64,000 bases of DNA from Alteromonas sp047556435 (GTDB lineage Bacteria; Pseudomonadota; Gammaproteobacteria; Enterobacterales; Alteromonadaceae). This document shows, in pieces, positions 34,704 to 43,943 of the stretch. Numbering within the stretch: position 1 is the first letter of the stretch; every line of letters begins with the position of its first letter. The stretch covers positions 2,294,001 to 2,358,000 of the forward strand of contig NZ_CP180210.1 of assembly GCF_047556435.1 (NCBI RefSeq), in the 5' to 3' direction. The notes under the pieces were generated by a model. That model ran no database searches and was not told where the DNA came from. It saw only the letters and a list, made by a program, of their open reading frames with translations. The translations under genes were made by a program, and so were the position numbers.

Positions 34704-35780
34704 TTAGTCCATTCCTGACTGGCGTTTTAACTGATCTTTTAAGTTTGGCGGTATTCCACGAATCGTCAGCGTGTCGGTGGCGGGGTCATAAAATACCCGC
34801 TCACCCATCAGTTTACGCTCGAAACTTACCGAAATACCGCCTCCCTGACCGGTGAACTTTGCCAGTTGTTTGAGCGCCGCCGGATCAGGCTGAATTTCTT
34901 TTTCCAGCGGTGTTTCCAGAGACTCTGTAAATCTCGCAAAATCTGATTGTGTACTTTCATCTGCGGGTAATCGGCCGGACAGTTCTTTTACCGACAGACT
35001 CTCCCCACTATCAATTTTCTCTTTAAAGTAATTTTTTACCTGCTCACGATGCTGATGTTGTTCCTGTGGATCGAGAGATTCACTGGCCAAATAGGCATCA
35101 ACAGAAGAAATCAGCTGTTTATTTTGCTGCTTAACATCAACCAACTCCTCGCACCCGATAAACTGCATGAAGAAATCTGACACTTTACGCCCCATGCGCC
35201 CTTTAATAAAGCTGATGTAGCGTTGTTGTTCAGGTTGCACTGACCACTGTGTTAAATCGATACGCACGGCAAGCTGCATACGCGCCAGATCCAGATGTTC
35301 ACGGGACGACAGTTCCAGCTCCTGATTCACTTCCACGTGGGCACGTGTGTTTAACAACGCCACCATCAGATACTGCGTCGCCAGATATTCATACTGACAG
35401 AAGATAAGAAAGCCGGTTTCTACTGTGCCGGTATCTGCCAGTGCCTTAACCAGTCTTGATGCAGCAGAAAGTGAAAAAGCGTGGAATGTCGCTTCCAGAT
35501 CGCCCTCGCCTTCATTTCTTTGCTTCCAGTACGTTGTCAGGCCCTGTGCGAATTCACTGACGTCGGCAGGCTGAGCGTCGTCACCCTCTGATGGCGCACT
35601 GTCGACGAAATGGCCAACCCCTTTTCCCGGTTTGGCATTAAAACTGTGGTTAATCTGATGCGCCAGTAGTTCAATTTCAGGCGTCACCGTCAGACAGCTG
35701 TTGCGCGGGATTGCTTCAATTTTATCATCCTGGTTAAGTACCAGGCGATGAACAACAAAATGATGAATCAGTGCACTCAT
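34704..35780 (-). CDS. yejK: Nucleoid-associated protein YejK (NdpA)
   Basis: A 358-residue homologue of E. coli YejK (335 residues), a nucleoid-associated protein of unclear role. It begins with the family segment IHHFVVHRLVL and contains YISFIKGRMGRKVSDFFMQF and GISVSFERKLMGERVFYD. It is divergent from yejL-yejM, the same arrangement as in E. coli. The extra length over E. coli is in an acidic loop at about residues 60-75. Confidence 0.95.
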   Translation of the reverse strand: MSALIHHFVVHRLVLNQDDKIEAIPRNSCLTVTPEIELLAHQINHSFNAKPGKGVGHFVDSAPSEGDDAQPADVSEFAQGLTTYWKQRNEGEGDLEATFHAFSLSAASRLVKALADTGTVETGFLIFCQYEYLATQYLMVALLNTRAHVEVNQELELSSREHLDLARMQLAVRIDLTQWSVQPEQQRYISFIKGRMGRKVSDFFMQFIGCEELVDVKQQNKQLISSVDAYLASESLDPQEQHQHREQVKNYFKEKIDSGESLSVKELSGRLPADESTQSDFARFTESLETPLEKEIQPDPAALKQLAKFTGQGGGISVSFERKLMGERVFYDPATDTLTIRGIPPNLKDQLKRQSGMD

Positions 35781-35928
35781 AGGTAATGTGGTGTCCTGTC
35801 GTTAAGAATTAGCAGGGGAATTGCGGGATTTTAGAATGAATGATTGTTATCACTCAAACAACGATTATAATCATTTTATTTTTAAATCCATTCTTTTTAT
35901 TAAAGAAAACTCTAAAAGAGGCGTGCTA

Positions 35929-36144
35929 ATGCCCCAAAAAAGCCGTTACACCGACGCAGATTTCGAAGCGCTAATGAATAAAGTGATAATGACACTGGAG
36001 GAAAATCAGGCGAACAGAGACTTGTCTCTGATGGTACTGGGCAATGTCGTCACTCACATATTTAATACGCAGGTTGCACCGGAAAACCGCGAAGCGATGG
36101 TAAATCAGTTTGCCGACGTCCTGAAGAAAAGTGTTAAAGGATAA
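35929..36144 (+). CDS. yejL: YejL family protein (DUF1414)
   Basis: A 71-residue protein matching E. coli YejL (75 residues), including the start MPQKSRY and the central DLSLMVLGNVVTHIFNT. The start is set at 35929 by this match and by the AGAGG ribosome site; the frame also stays open upstream to 35821 but that part is AT-rich and not coding-like. The function is unknown. It lies 10 bp ahead of yejM in one operon, divergent from yejK. Confidence 0.95.
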   Translation: MPQKSRYTDADFEALMNKVIMTLEENQANRDLSLMVLGNVVTHIFNTQVAPENREAMVNQFADVLKKSVKG

Positions 36145-36154
36145 GCGTTAACCT

Positions 36155-37678
36155 ATGATTTTAGCCGAATCTCCGCGCCGTCAACGCGTGACGAAGCTGG
36201 TAAACTGGGGGCACTGGTTTGCTCTGGCGAATATCACCATCGCCATTATTATTGCCTCGGTTTTTGTCTTTTCGTCCCCTCTGCCCGGTACATTTATCGG
36301 GTCGGTATATCTGTTTGCAAACTGGTTTGGTCACATTGGTTTTATGACCTTTTTTGGTTTTGTAATATTTATCCTTCCGTTGTGCTACCTGGTTAGTAAT
36401 CCAAACATTATTAAGGCGTCAGCTTCTGCGATAGCAGCAATCGGGCTGGCGCTACTTGCCTTCGACGCGTTGTTGTACAATCGCACCGGCTTCCACATTA
36501 GTGGAAATTCGGCAGACTTGTTGCGTACAGAAGCGCAAACCCAGGCCAGTCAGTTTGGCTGGCAGGAATGGGGGTTTTTGTTAATGCTGTTTGTGGTGTG
36601 GCTGGGATTCCAGCTTATTCTCGCCAATGCCATCTGGCAGCGTATCGAGCGCTTGGTTCACTATAAAGTTGGGATACCGGTAACCAGCTTTTTCGTGGTG
36701 TGCTTTGTCAGCAGCCACGCCGTACATGTCTGGGCGGATGCACAGCTGTATCAACCCATTATCAAGCAGGATAATATGTTTCCGCTGTCTTATCCCGCAA
36801 CGGCCAAAACGACCATGTCTCGCTATGGGTTGCTGGACCTGCAGGCTTATGAAGAGCGTAAACAATTACAGTTCGATCCTGATATTCACAATATCACTTA
36901 TCCTACTGAGCCGGTGTATTGCTCCATCGACAGCAGCCGTAATCTGACCGTTATTGTGCAGACGGACTCACAACCGCTGGCAGGATTAGACACGTTTGCC
37001 ATGCAAAAAGTGGAAAACTACTTCACCACCGCATCGTCGCTTGACGCATTGATCATGACATCTTTGTTTGGTGTTCCCGAAATTTACCAGGAAAGCCTCG
37101 AAGGCAAAAAGCCGGTATTACTCGCACTGCCGGTGGGCTTAGGGATGCCAGTATCGATTCACATTGATGACACGTTACCCACGCAATTTCTTGATAATTA
37201 TCGCCAGCCATTAAGTAATGAACATGATGGCTTACATATCGCGTTTTTACCTGCCGCAAAAATACAGCGCTATCTTGATGAGTCACTGTTCTCGCGCGGT
37301 GATGTAATGATTGCAACCGGCTATAACGCAGACAGCGCGAATGCGAAAGGGACGCTTTACACCACGCTCGACGTTAACACCACACTTGCGAGCACAGAGG
37401 ATCTGGCGCCCACTATCTTAAATGCATTGGGGTGTCAGGCGCCGGTCAATTTCTATTCTACCGGGCAGAACCTGCTGGATGCAAAGCGCAACTGGCTGGT
37501 CAGCACGTCCGGCGAGCGCATTGTGGTGGTGCATAACCTTCAGCGCACTGAGGTGTTGAGTAATGGCAGTTATGAAATCACCAATACCACCGACAATAAG
37601 CGCAGTAATGATACCTTGAATGTCGATTTGTTAAGTCAGGCGATAAAGCATCTGACGCGCTTTTCACAGCAGAATTAA
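36155..37678 (+). CDS. yejM: YejM/PbgA (LapC)-like inner membrane protein, shortened
   Basis: A 507-residue protein (586 in E. coli YejM). In E. coli this protein senses periplasmic LPS and restrains LpxC degradation through LapB. Five hydrophobic segments occur in the first 235 residues, followed by a linker (QPIIKQDNMFPLSYPATAKT) and a periplasmic domain of alkaline-phosphatase fold. The periplasmic part is about 80 residues shorter than in E. coli and has diverged. SNVLIIV-type phosphatase landmarks are hard to find, though HNLQR near the end is kept in style. Position after yejL confirms identity. Confidence 0.88.
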   Translation: MILAESPRRQRVTKLVNWGHWFALANITIAIIIASVFVFSSPLPGTFIGSVYLFANWFGHIGFMTFFGFVIFILPLCYLVSNPNIIKASASAIAAIGLALLAFDALLYNRTGFHISGNSADLLRTEAQTQASQFGWQEWGFLLMLFVVWLGFQLILANAIWQRIERLVHYKVGIPVTSFFVVCFVSSHAVHVWADAQLYQPIIKQDNMFPLSYPATAKTTMSRYGLLDLQAYEERKQLQFDPDIHNITYPTEPVYCSIDSSRNLTVIVQTDSQPLAGLDTFAMQKVENYFTTASSLDALIMTSLFGVPEIYQESLEGKKPVLLALPVGLGMPVSIHIDDTLPTQFLDNYRQPLSNEHDGLHIAFLPAAKIQRYLDESLFSRGDVMIATGYNADSANAKGTLYTTLDVNTTLASTEDLAPTILNALGCQAPVNFYSTGQNLLDAKRNWLVSTSGERIVVVHNLQRTEVLSNGSYEITNTTDNKRSNDTLNVDLLSQAIKHLTRFSQQN

Positions 37679-37684
37679 CGAATG

Positions 37685-37706
37685 AGGGCCGACAGGCCCT
37701 TCTTTT
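37685..37706. terminator. Hairpin between yejM and gmhB
   Basis: A 6-bp stem, AGGGCC (37685-37690) with GGCCCT (37695-37700), has a 4-nt loop and is followed on the plus strand by TCTTTT. It lies 7 bp after the yejM stop and directly next to the stop of the convergent gmhB. Confidence 0.6.
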
Positions 37707-38265
37707 ACTTAAGCGCTGCTAGCACGTTGTGTGAGAGGATGTCACTGACCTGAGTCACCTGAATCACGTTGTCAATGCTCTTCGTATTGTCACGGGTTTC
37801 TGAGCTAACAAAAATATGGTGTCTTACACCAGCGGCATCCGCTGCCTGAATATCCCGCCAACTGTCGCCAATCATGAAAGAGCGCGAGGCATCAATGTGA
37901 TGTTCGGCAATAGCGTCAAACAACATGCCAGGCTCTGGCTTGCGGCAATTACATTGCTGACGATACTGACCAATGCCTTGTGTGGGATGGTGTGGACAAT
38001 AATACACCGGGATCTCAGGTAAACCTGCGTGGTCAAATTGCAACTGCATCCAATGGCTCAGAGCAGCAAAATCGTCTTCCCCGTACAACCCACGGCCAAT
38101 CCCTGACTGATTGGTAACGATAACCGGCATGAAGCCTTTTGCGACAAAAGTCCGGATAACGTCAAAGATGCCCTCAACAAATTCGATATCCTCTTTACGA
38201 TGGACATAGCCAGTGTCTATATTGATGATCCCGTCCCGGTCAAGAAATAAGGCTTTGTTATTCAC
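37705..38265 (-). CDS. gmhB: D-glycero-beta-D-manno-heptose 1,7-bisphosphate 7-phosphatase
   Basis: A 186-residue HAD phosphatase (191 in E. coli GmhB) of the LPS heptose pathway. The catalytic aspartates are D9 and D11 (FLDRDG). The structural zinc ligands C90, H92, C105 and C107 appear in CPHHPTQ and CNCRKP. MIGDSWRDIQAA is the third HAD motif. Its start overlaps the end of rlmA by 8 bp, so the two are translationally coupled. Confidence 0.93.
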   Translation of the reverse strand: MNNKALFLDRDGIINIDTGYVHRKEDIEFVEGIFDVIRTFVAKGFMPVIVTNQSGIGRGLYGEDDFAALSHWMQLQFDHAGLPEIPVYYCPHHPTQGIGQYRQQCNCRKPEPGMLFDAIAEHHIDASRSFMIGDSWRDIQAADAAGVRHHIFVSSETRDNTKSIDNVIQVTQVSDILSHNVLAALK

Positions 38266-39097
38266 AGTGGTTCTCTTGTGATGTCAGTTTCCGCCAGACC
38301 TGGCATATGAAATCTGCGGTCACAGACGTCAGTGCCCCCCGTATCATAGCTTTTCGTTCTTCATCCAGCTTCCACGAAAAGGGCGTCATGGCAATCAGTT
38401 CTGACACGTGTTCAGGGTTTTCAAAGTTAAGCGTGAAAGTGATTTGACGGCTGTGCTGAAGGGTAAAATGCGGTAACACCGCATCAGGCGCAACATGGCG
38501 TTCGGGCGAGTCATAGATGTGCTGTTTAAGCTCAAACAGATGTTCGGGCCCTGGCGAGACGGTCAGTAACGTGCCTCGTGAGGACAATACTCTGGCATAT
38601 TCACTGGCGTCTCCGGGGGCGAATATTTGCATTATTGCATCCACTGCTTCATCTTCCAGCGGCAACTGGTGGCTGCTGGCAACCACATATTGATGCGTCT
38701 TCGCCTGCTTTGCAGCCATCTCCACAGCCAGTTTAGCAATATCACTGCCAGCCGCGGTGACGCTTTTTCCCTGTAACGCCAGATTCTCAGATATATTTCG
38801 CAGATAGGCGCCCTCACCACAGCCGGCATCGTATAGTCTGATTTGCGTTTCTGAATGCGCGTTCGAGATCAAATCTGTCAACGCTTCCATAAGGGGCTGA
38901 TAACTTTGACGTTGGTGAAACTCACGGCGTGCTCGCAACATAGGTTTGTCATCGCCGGGCTGCAGCGATTTTTTAAACTGTACTGGGAGCAAGTTCACGT
39001 AGCCGGCCTTCGCTCTGTCAAATGCATGACCATTGCCACATAGCCAGGTTTTGTCGTGGATGTTTAAGGGGTGTTTGCAGAGTGGACATCGCCACAT
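38258..39097 (-). CDS. rlmA: 23S rRNA (guanine-N1)-methyltransferase RlmA
   Basis: A 279-residue methyltransferase (269 in E. coli RlmA) that methylates G745 in helix 35 of 23S rRNA. The N-terminal zinc finger has C4, C7, C20 and H24. The segment FDRAKAGYVNLLPVQ and the SAM-binding loop YDAGCGEGAYL are typical. It is the first gene of a pair with gmhB, overlapping it by 8 bp. Confidence 0.93.
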   Translation of the reverse strand: MWRCPLCKHPLNIHDKTWLCGNGHAFDRAKAGYVNLLPVQFKKSLQPGDDKPMLRARREFHQRQSYQPLMEALTDLISNAHSETQIRLYDAGCGEGAYLRNISENLALQGKSVTAAGSDIAKLAVEMAAKQAKTHQYVVASSHQLPLEDEAVDAIMQIFAPGDASEYARVLSSRGTLLTVSPGPEHLFELKQHIYDSPERHVAPDAVLPHFTLQHSRQITFTLNFENPEHVSELIAMTPFSWKLDEERKAMIRGALTSVTADFICQVWRKLTSQENHCE

Positions 39098-39157
39098 GAT
39101 GTCGGGCCTGTTGGTTCAGAATGGCGCAATGCTAGCAGACAAGCCATAAGAAACGAA

Positions 39158-39177
39158 GCCGGACTGGGTAGTCCGGC
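39158..39177 (-). terminator. Probable terminator of the valine-degradation operon
   Basis: A perfect 8-bp stem, GCCGGACT (39158-39165) with AGTCCGGC (39170-39177), has a 4-nt loop and lies 21 bp past the mmsB stop. On the minus strand the following sequence is only moderately T-rich. Confidence 0.6.
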
Positions 39178-39197
39178 ACAAATACGCTTTTGCGGGG

Positions 39198-40085
39198 CTA
39201 GTCTTTTGCAAACAGGGTAAAGATGCTGGAAAAATCTTTATCTCCATTACCTTTACGCTGATGCAGTTTGTATAAACCCTGCGCTGCAGCTGCCATTGGT
39301 GTAGATGATTCCGAATTCGCTGCCGCATTCATTGCCAGATTCAGATCTTTATTCATCAGTTTCACCATAAAGCCACCCTGATAGTCATTGGAAGACGGGA
39401 CTTCCTCCATCACACCAGGGCATGGATTGTATTTCTGCAGTGTCCAGTTGCACCCTGAACTTTGCAGCATAATGTCAGACATTACTTTAGGATCCAGGCC
39501 ATTATCGATAGCCAGCTGTAATGCTTCAGAGGTACCACTCATCAACACCGCCAGCAACATGTTATTGCATATTTTTGCAATTTGCCCAGCGCCCGTCTCG
39601 CCGGCATGGAACAGGTTTTTGCCCATGCACTGCAGTACTGGCGTCGCCTTGGCAACGCCATCAACAGAACCGCCCATGATGAACGTCAGCGTACCGGCTT
39701 TGGCACCCGCCACACCACCGGAAACCGGCGCATCAACAAACAAACGTCCGGATTGTTCAACTGCCTTGCCAACCACCCGCGCAGAATCAGCATCGATGGT
39801 ACTGGAGTCGATAAACAGTACATCAGAGCGACTGGCCTGAATTATTCCGTTTTCGCCCAAATACAATGACTTCACGTGCGCAGCGGCCGGAAGCATAGTA
39901 ACAACCACATCAGCGTCAGCAACGGCATCAACAGCTGACGTTGCGGCCTTCGCCCCCTGCTCCACCAGCGCATTTACACTGGCTTCGACCAAATCAAAAA
40001 CCGTAACCCGCATACCACTTTTCAACAGGTTAGCCGCCATTGGCCCACCCATATTACCCAGTCCAATAAAGGCAATTTTTGTCAT
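39198..40085 (-). CDS. mmsB: 3-hydroxyisobutyrate dehydrogenase
   Basis: A 295-residue NAD-dependent beta-hydroxyacid dehydrogenase. The start at 40085 places MTKIAFIGLGNMGGPMA at the N-terminus and has GGGAG upstream; an earlier in-frame start would lie within the previous gene. The substrate loop is DAPVSGGVAGAKAGTL, and the catalytic lysine is in GQIAKICNN. In valine catabolism it oxidises 3-hydroxyisobutyrate to methylmalonate semialdehyde, the substrate of MmsA at the other end of this operon. It starts 2 bp after the hydrolase gene. Confidence 0.95.
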   Translation of the reverse strand: MTKIAFIGLGNMGGPMAANLLKSGMRVTVFDLVEASVNALVEQGAKAATSAVDAVADADVVVTMLPAAAHVKSLYLGENGIIQASRSDVLFIDSSTIDADSARVVGKAVEQSGRLFVDAPVSGGVAGAKAGTLTFIMGGSVDGVAKATPVLQCMGKNLFHAGETGAGQIAKICNNMLLAVLMSGTSEALQLAIDNGLDPKVMSDIMLQSSGCNWTLQKYNPCPGVMEEVPSSNDYQGGFMVKLMNKDLNLAMNAAANSESSTPMAAAAQGLYKLHQRKGNGDKDFSSIFTLFAKD

Positions 40086-40087
40086 TA

Positions 40088-41218
40088 TTATTCTCCCAGT
40101 GTCGTTAACGGATGAGACGCACTGTCCCATGGGGAAGTAAAAAATGTGTCGACAACCGCATCTGGTACCTCAGCAACAGACGCGTATTTCCAATTTGGAG
40201 AATTGTCTTTGTCTATTAATAACGCCCGTACGCCTTCCTGAAACTCGCCAGCTTCGCCACAGCGACAGGACATGATGAGCTCCATCCTGAAACAATCCGC
40301 CAGACTCATGTGCGCGCCACGCTGGCACTGCTGATATACAAGGTGTGCAGTAATGGGCGAGCCCCCTGCCAGTGTTTTTTGAGCCCGGGCCAGCCATTTA
40401 TCATCAGCACTGTCCATAGCATTAATCGCATCGACAATCGCTGGCAGCGAATCGTGACTACACACATCGTCAATCAGCGACTGATGCGTTTCCACTACAG
40501 ATGCAGGCATCTCGTCAGCGTCAGACAACGAGTTAATAACCCCGGCGACCTGTTCATCAACGTCGTCATCCTGCCATGCTTGTTCACATAACGTGTCAAG
40601 CAGTTGTTGACGTTTGTCACTGGTAACGAAATGATCTGCTAACCCCAGATATCTGGCATCGCCAGCATTCATACTCGCACCGGTTAGCCCCAGGAATAAT
40701 CCGGATTTACCTGGCAATCGCGGAAGAAAATAGCTGCCGCCAACATCCGGGTAAAGACCAATAGTTATCTCCGGCATCGCCAGGCGCGAGGTCTCAGTAA
40801 CAATACGGTGACTGGCGCCACTCATCAGCCCCATGCCACCGCCCATAACAATGCCGGTACCCCAGACAATAATGGGTTTATTAAAAGTACGAATGGTATA
40901 GTCAAGGGTATACTCCACGCTAAAAAACGTTTTCAGAAACGCCGGAATTGCCCCTTTATCACGTAACATCGCCTCATGCATTGACACCACATCGCCACCG
41001 GCACAAAACGCCTTTTCTCCTTCAGCGTCAATGAAGACACACGCAATATCTTCGCGCGTTGCGAAGTCTTTCAAGGCATCCAGCATCAGCTCCGCCATTG
41101 CCAAATCCAATGCATTGAGAGCCTTGGGTTTGTTTAACGTCAGAATCCCGACTTTCTTACCGTTACCGGCATCAGCTTCACTGATAAGTACTGGTAACGC
41201 TTCAGCATCTTCACTCAT
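40088..41218 (-). CDS. 3-hydroxyisobutyryl-CoA hydrolase (crotonase family)
   Basis: A 376-residue crotonase-fold protein. Its length, and the segments EKAFCAGGDVVSMHEA and MPEITIGLYPDVGGSYFLPRLPG, fit 3-hydroxyisobutyryl-CoA hydrolase rather than the 260-residue enoyl-CoA hydratases. The predicted reaction releases free 3-hydroxyisobutyrate from its CoA ester, feeding mmsB directly downstream. Neighbouring acyl-CoA dehydrogenase and MmsA supply the rest of the valine pathway. An enoyl-CoA hydratase role cannot be fully excluded, but the length argues against it. Confidence 0.9.
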   Translation of the reverse strand: MSEDAEALPVLISEADAGNGKKVGILTLNKPKALNALDLAMAELMLDALKDFATREDIACVFIDAEGEKAFCAGGDVVSMHEAMLRDKGAIPAFLKTFFSVEYTLDYTIRTFNKPIIVWGTGIVMGGGMGLMSGASHRIVTETSRLAMPEITIGLYPDVGGSYFLPRLPGKSGLFLGLTGASMNAGDARYLGLADHFVTSDKRQQLLDTLCEQAWQDDDVDEQVAGVINSLSDADEMPASVVETHQSLIDDVCSHDSLPAIVDAINAMDSADDKWLARAQKTLAGGSPITAHLVYQQCQRGAHMSLADCFRMELIMSCRCGEAGEFQEGVRALLIDKDNSPNWKYASVAEVPDAVVDTFFTSPWDSASHPLTTLGE

Positions 41219-41231
41219 GTCTTACTCCCAA

Positions 41232-42386
41232 TCAGAGAACTTCTCTCTCATCCATTATCAGACGACGACCAATGATTACGCGCATGATTTCATTCGTGCC
41301 TTCGAGTATCTGGTGCACCCGCACATCACGTACATGACGTTCGAGCGGATATTCTTTGATGTATCCGTAGCCACCATGAAGTTGCAGCGCCTCATTGCAG
41401 ACCTTGAAGCCTACATCCGTAGCAAAGCGTTTTGCCATTGCGCAATAGGTGGTTTTGTCTGCGTGATTGTTATCCAGCTTGCTCGCAGCCAACCGCACCA
41501 GTTGCCTGGCTGCAACCAGCTCGGTCGCCATATCCGCTAATTTGAACTGCAATGCCTGAAAGCTCGCAATAGGCGAACCGAACTGCTCGCGTTCCTGCAT
41601 ATAGCTGCGCGCAGTATTGAGCGCCTGTTGTGCGGTTCCTACAGAACAGGTAGCGATATTTATACGGCCACCGTCCAGCCCTTTCATGGCCATTTTAAAA
41701 CCTTCGCCCTCTTCACCCAGGCGCCAGGATTTTTCCAATTTCACATTTTCAAAGGTGATCATACGGGTGGGCTGAGCATTCCAGCCCATTTTCTCTTCAG
41801 GCTTACCGTAAATAATTCCGTCTGCATCTGCTGGTACCGCGAAAGCAGATACGCCTTTCGGGCCGGGCCCACCTGTGCGCGCCATTACCACAAGCACATG
41901 GGTGCTTCCGGCACCAGAGATAAACACCTTAGAGCCGTTCAAGACGTAACCACCGTCCTGCTCTTTGGCAGACGTTTTGAGTGATGCTGCGTCCGAGCCA
42001 GCACCAGGTTCGGTTAGACAATACGAAGCCAGCTTTTCACCGGTGACCAGCTCTGGGCACCAGCGTGATTTGACGTCTTCCTGTCCCCAGGTAGCAATCA
42101 TCCACGTTGCCATATTGTGAATCGTCAGCATCGCTGTTGTGGTAGTGCAGCCCATCGCAAGCTGCTCAAAGATAATGGAAGAATCAAGGCGGCTCAGACC
42201 CAGCCCGCCCTGGTCTTCTGGTGTATATAAACCACAAAACCCGAGCTCACCTGCTTTTCTTAATGCTTCTACAGGGAAGGTGTGATCACGATCCCATTGC
42301 GCTGCATAGGGTGCAAGCTCCTGGTCTGCAAACTGACGTGCCGTGTCGGCAAAAGCCTGCTGATCTTCTGTCATATCAAAATGCAT
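41232..42386 (-). CDS. Acyl-CoA dehydrogenase, probably isobutyryl-CoA dehydrogenase
   Basis: A 384-residue flavoprotein of the acyl-CoA dehydrogenase family. It shows the FAD/substrate blocks CLTEPGAGSDAASLKT and HGGYGYIKEYPLERHVRD. The tail ILEGTNEIMRVIIGRRL contains the usual catalytic glutamate. Within this operon the natural role is oxidation of isobutyryl-CoA to methacrylyl-CoA in valine breakdown; substrate choice is inferred from the neighbours. It lies 12 bp downstream of mmsA and 13 bp upstream of the hydrolase gene. Confidence 0.93.
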   Translation of the reverse strand: MHFDMTEDQQAFADTARQFADQELAPYAAQWDRDHTFPVEALRKAGELGFCGLYTPEDQGGLGLSRLDSSIIFEQLAMGCTTTTAMLTIHNMATWMIATWGQEDVKSRWCPELVTGEKLASYCLTEPGAGSDAASLKTSAKEQDGGYVLNGSKVFISGAGSTHVLVVMARTGGPGPKGVSAFAVPADADGIIYGKPEEKMGWNAQPTRMITFENVKLEKSWRLGEEGEGFKMAMKGLDGGRINIATCSVGTAQQALNTARSYMQEREQFGSPIASFQALQFKLADMATELVAARQLVRLAASKLDNNHADKTTYCAMAKRFATDVGFKVCNEALQLHGGYGYIKEYPLERHVRDVRVHQILEGTNEIMRVIIGRRLIMDEREVL

Positions 42387-42398
42387 TTTCCTGCCTCC

Positions 42399-43889
42399 CT
42401 AGTCGATTGAGATAGTCAGGTTAGGGCCACCCGGAATATCATCCTCCAACCAGCGGGAGGTAATGGTTTTTGTTTCCGAATAGAAGCGGATCGCCTGCTT
42501 ACCATAAGCATGCAAATCACCGTAGAAGGAGTTTTTCCAGCCAGTGAACGAGAAAAACGGCAGTGGTACAGGAATTGGCACATTGATACCCACCTGCCCT
42601 ACTTCCACATTGCGCTGATACTTTCTGGCCGCCGAACCGCTGTTCGTAAAGATAGACGTGCCATTCCCATACGGATTATTATTTACCACCTCAAGCGCAT
42701 CTTCCAGCGAATCTACGCCCATGCAGCTTAGCACCGGACCAAATATTTCTTCCTTGTAGATGGTCATATCGGTGGTAACACCGGAAAATACCGTCGGGCC
42801 AATCCAGTTCCCGTTCTCATAACCGGGGACGGTGAAATCACTGCCGTCCAGTAAGCACTCAGCCCCTTCATCTTTGCCTTTCTGAATCAGACCAAGTACG
42901 CGCTGTTTCGCCTGTGGACTGATTACCGGACCAAAGCCCGCGTCTTTGTCGTCCCACAGTCCCGGCTTCACTTTACTAATACGCTCTGCCAGTTCCGGGA
43001 TCCACTTTTGCGCTTCTCCTACAAATACCGCAACCGAAATTGCCATACAACGCTGCCCTGCTGCACCCACTGACGATCCAACCAGGTTATTCAACACGTG
43101 TTCTTTATTGGCATCAGGCATAATCACACTGTGATTTTTTGCACCGGCAAAACACTGCGCGCGCTTCATGTTGGCAGTCGCTGTGCGATAGATGTGTTGA
43201 CCCACAGGCACAGATCCGACGAAAGATACCGCCTTGATTCGAGGATCGGTAAGCAGCGGTTCAACCTGATCTTTACCGCCATGCACTATGTTCAGAACAC
43301 CCGCAGGTGCGCCAGCTTCCATAAACAGCTCAGCGAGCTTCATCGGCGTTTGCGGGTCTTGTTCGGAAGGTTTTAAAACGAAAGTGTTGCCGCAGGCAAT
43401 TGCCATCGGGAACATCCATAGCGGGATCATCGCAGGAAAGTTGAAAGGTGTGATGCCCGCGCAAACACCCAGAGGTTGAATGTAGCTATACGTATCGATA
43501 CCACGGGCGACATTTTCCACGGTCTCGCCCATCATCATAGAAGGGACATTCATGGCTTGCTCAACCACCTCAATTCCCCGCCAGACGTCTCCTTTCGCAT
43601 CGTCGAAGGTTTTGCCGGTCTCTGATGCAAGGATTCTGGCAATGTCTTCCTGATGCTCTTTTAATAATGCCTGATAGCGCATCATGACACGCGATCGCTC
43701 GGTAACCGGCACGTTTTTCCAGGTTTCGAATGCGGCCTCTGCAGACGCAATGGCCTGCTCCATTTCCTGCTCTGTGGCACAGGGCGCCTGAGCGATCACC
43801 TCGTTATTTGCCGGGTTAGTAACATCGATATAAGAAGAAGTAGAAGACTCAACGAATTCGCCGTTGATAAGTAAGGGTACCTTGTGCAT
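42399..43889 (-). CDS. mmsA: Methylmalonate-semialdehyde dehydrogenase (CoA-acylating)
   Basis: A 496-residue aldehyde dehydrogenase converting methylmalonate semialdehyde to propionyl-CoA. It contains the family markers PFNFPAMIPLWMFPMAIACG, the catalytic cysteine in GAAGQRCMAIS, and KEEIFGPVLS. The start at 43889 (MHKVPLLINGEF) has AGAGGCAG upstream and is preferred over an in-frame start at 43934. It is the first gene of the leftward valine operon; a candidate LiuR-type palindrome lies 55 bp upstream. Confidence 0.95.
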   Translation of the reverse strand: MHKVPLLINGEFVESSTSSYIDVTNPANNEVIAQAPCATEQEMEQAIASAEAAFETWKNVPVTERSRVMMRYQALLKEHQEDIARILASETGKTFDDAKGDVWRGIEVVEQAMNVPSMMMGETVENVARGIDTYSYIQPLGVCAGITPFNFPAMIPLWMFPMAIACGNTFVLKPSEQDPQTPMKLAELFMEAGAPAGVLNIVHGGKDQVEPLLTDPRIKAVSFVGSVPVGQHIYRTATANMKRAQCFAGAKNHSVIMPDANKEHVLNNLVGSSVGAAGQRCMAISVAVFVGEAQKWIPELAERISKVKPGLWDDKDAGFGPVISPQAKQRVLGLIQKGKDEGAECLLDGSDFTVPGYENGNWIGPTVFSGVTTDMTIYKEEIFGPVLSCMGVDSLEDALEVVNNNPYGNGTSIFTNSGSAARKYQRNVEVGQVGINVPIPVPLPFFSFTGWKNSFYGDLHAYGKQAIRFYSETKTITSRWLEDDIPGGPNLTISID

Positions 43890-43943
43890 GGCTGCCTCTG
43901 ATGTTTTTTCTGTAAGACTTGCAACAGTAACCAATAACTACCC

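Noticed and set aside
35839..35875. AATGATT...AATCATT dyad upstream of yejL, considered as a Fur box
   Set aside because: Half-sites are too short and 23 bp apart, the context is AT-rich, and the downstream genes are not iron-related.
39388..39869. Open frames opposite mmsB
   Set aside because: Antisense to a conserved dehydrogenase; low-complexity Ser/Thr/Ala composition typical of shadow frames.
40086..40130. Longer start for mmsB at 40130
   Set aside because: It would overlap the previous gene by over 40 bp and lacks the nucleotide-binding N-terminus; the 40085 start has a ribosome site.
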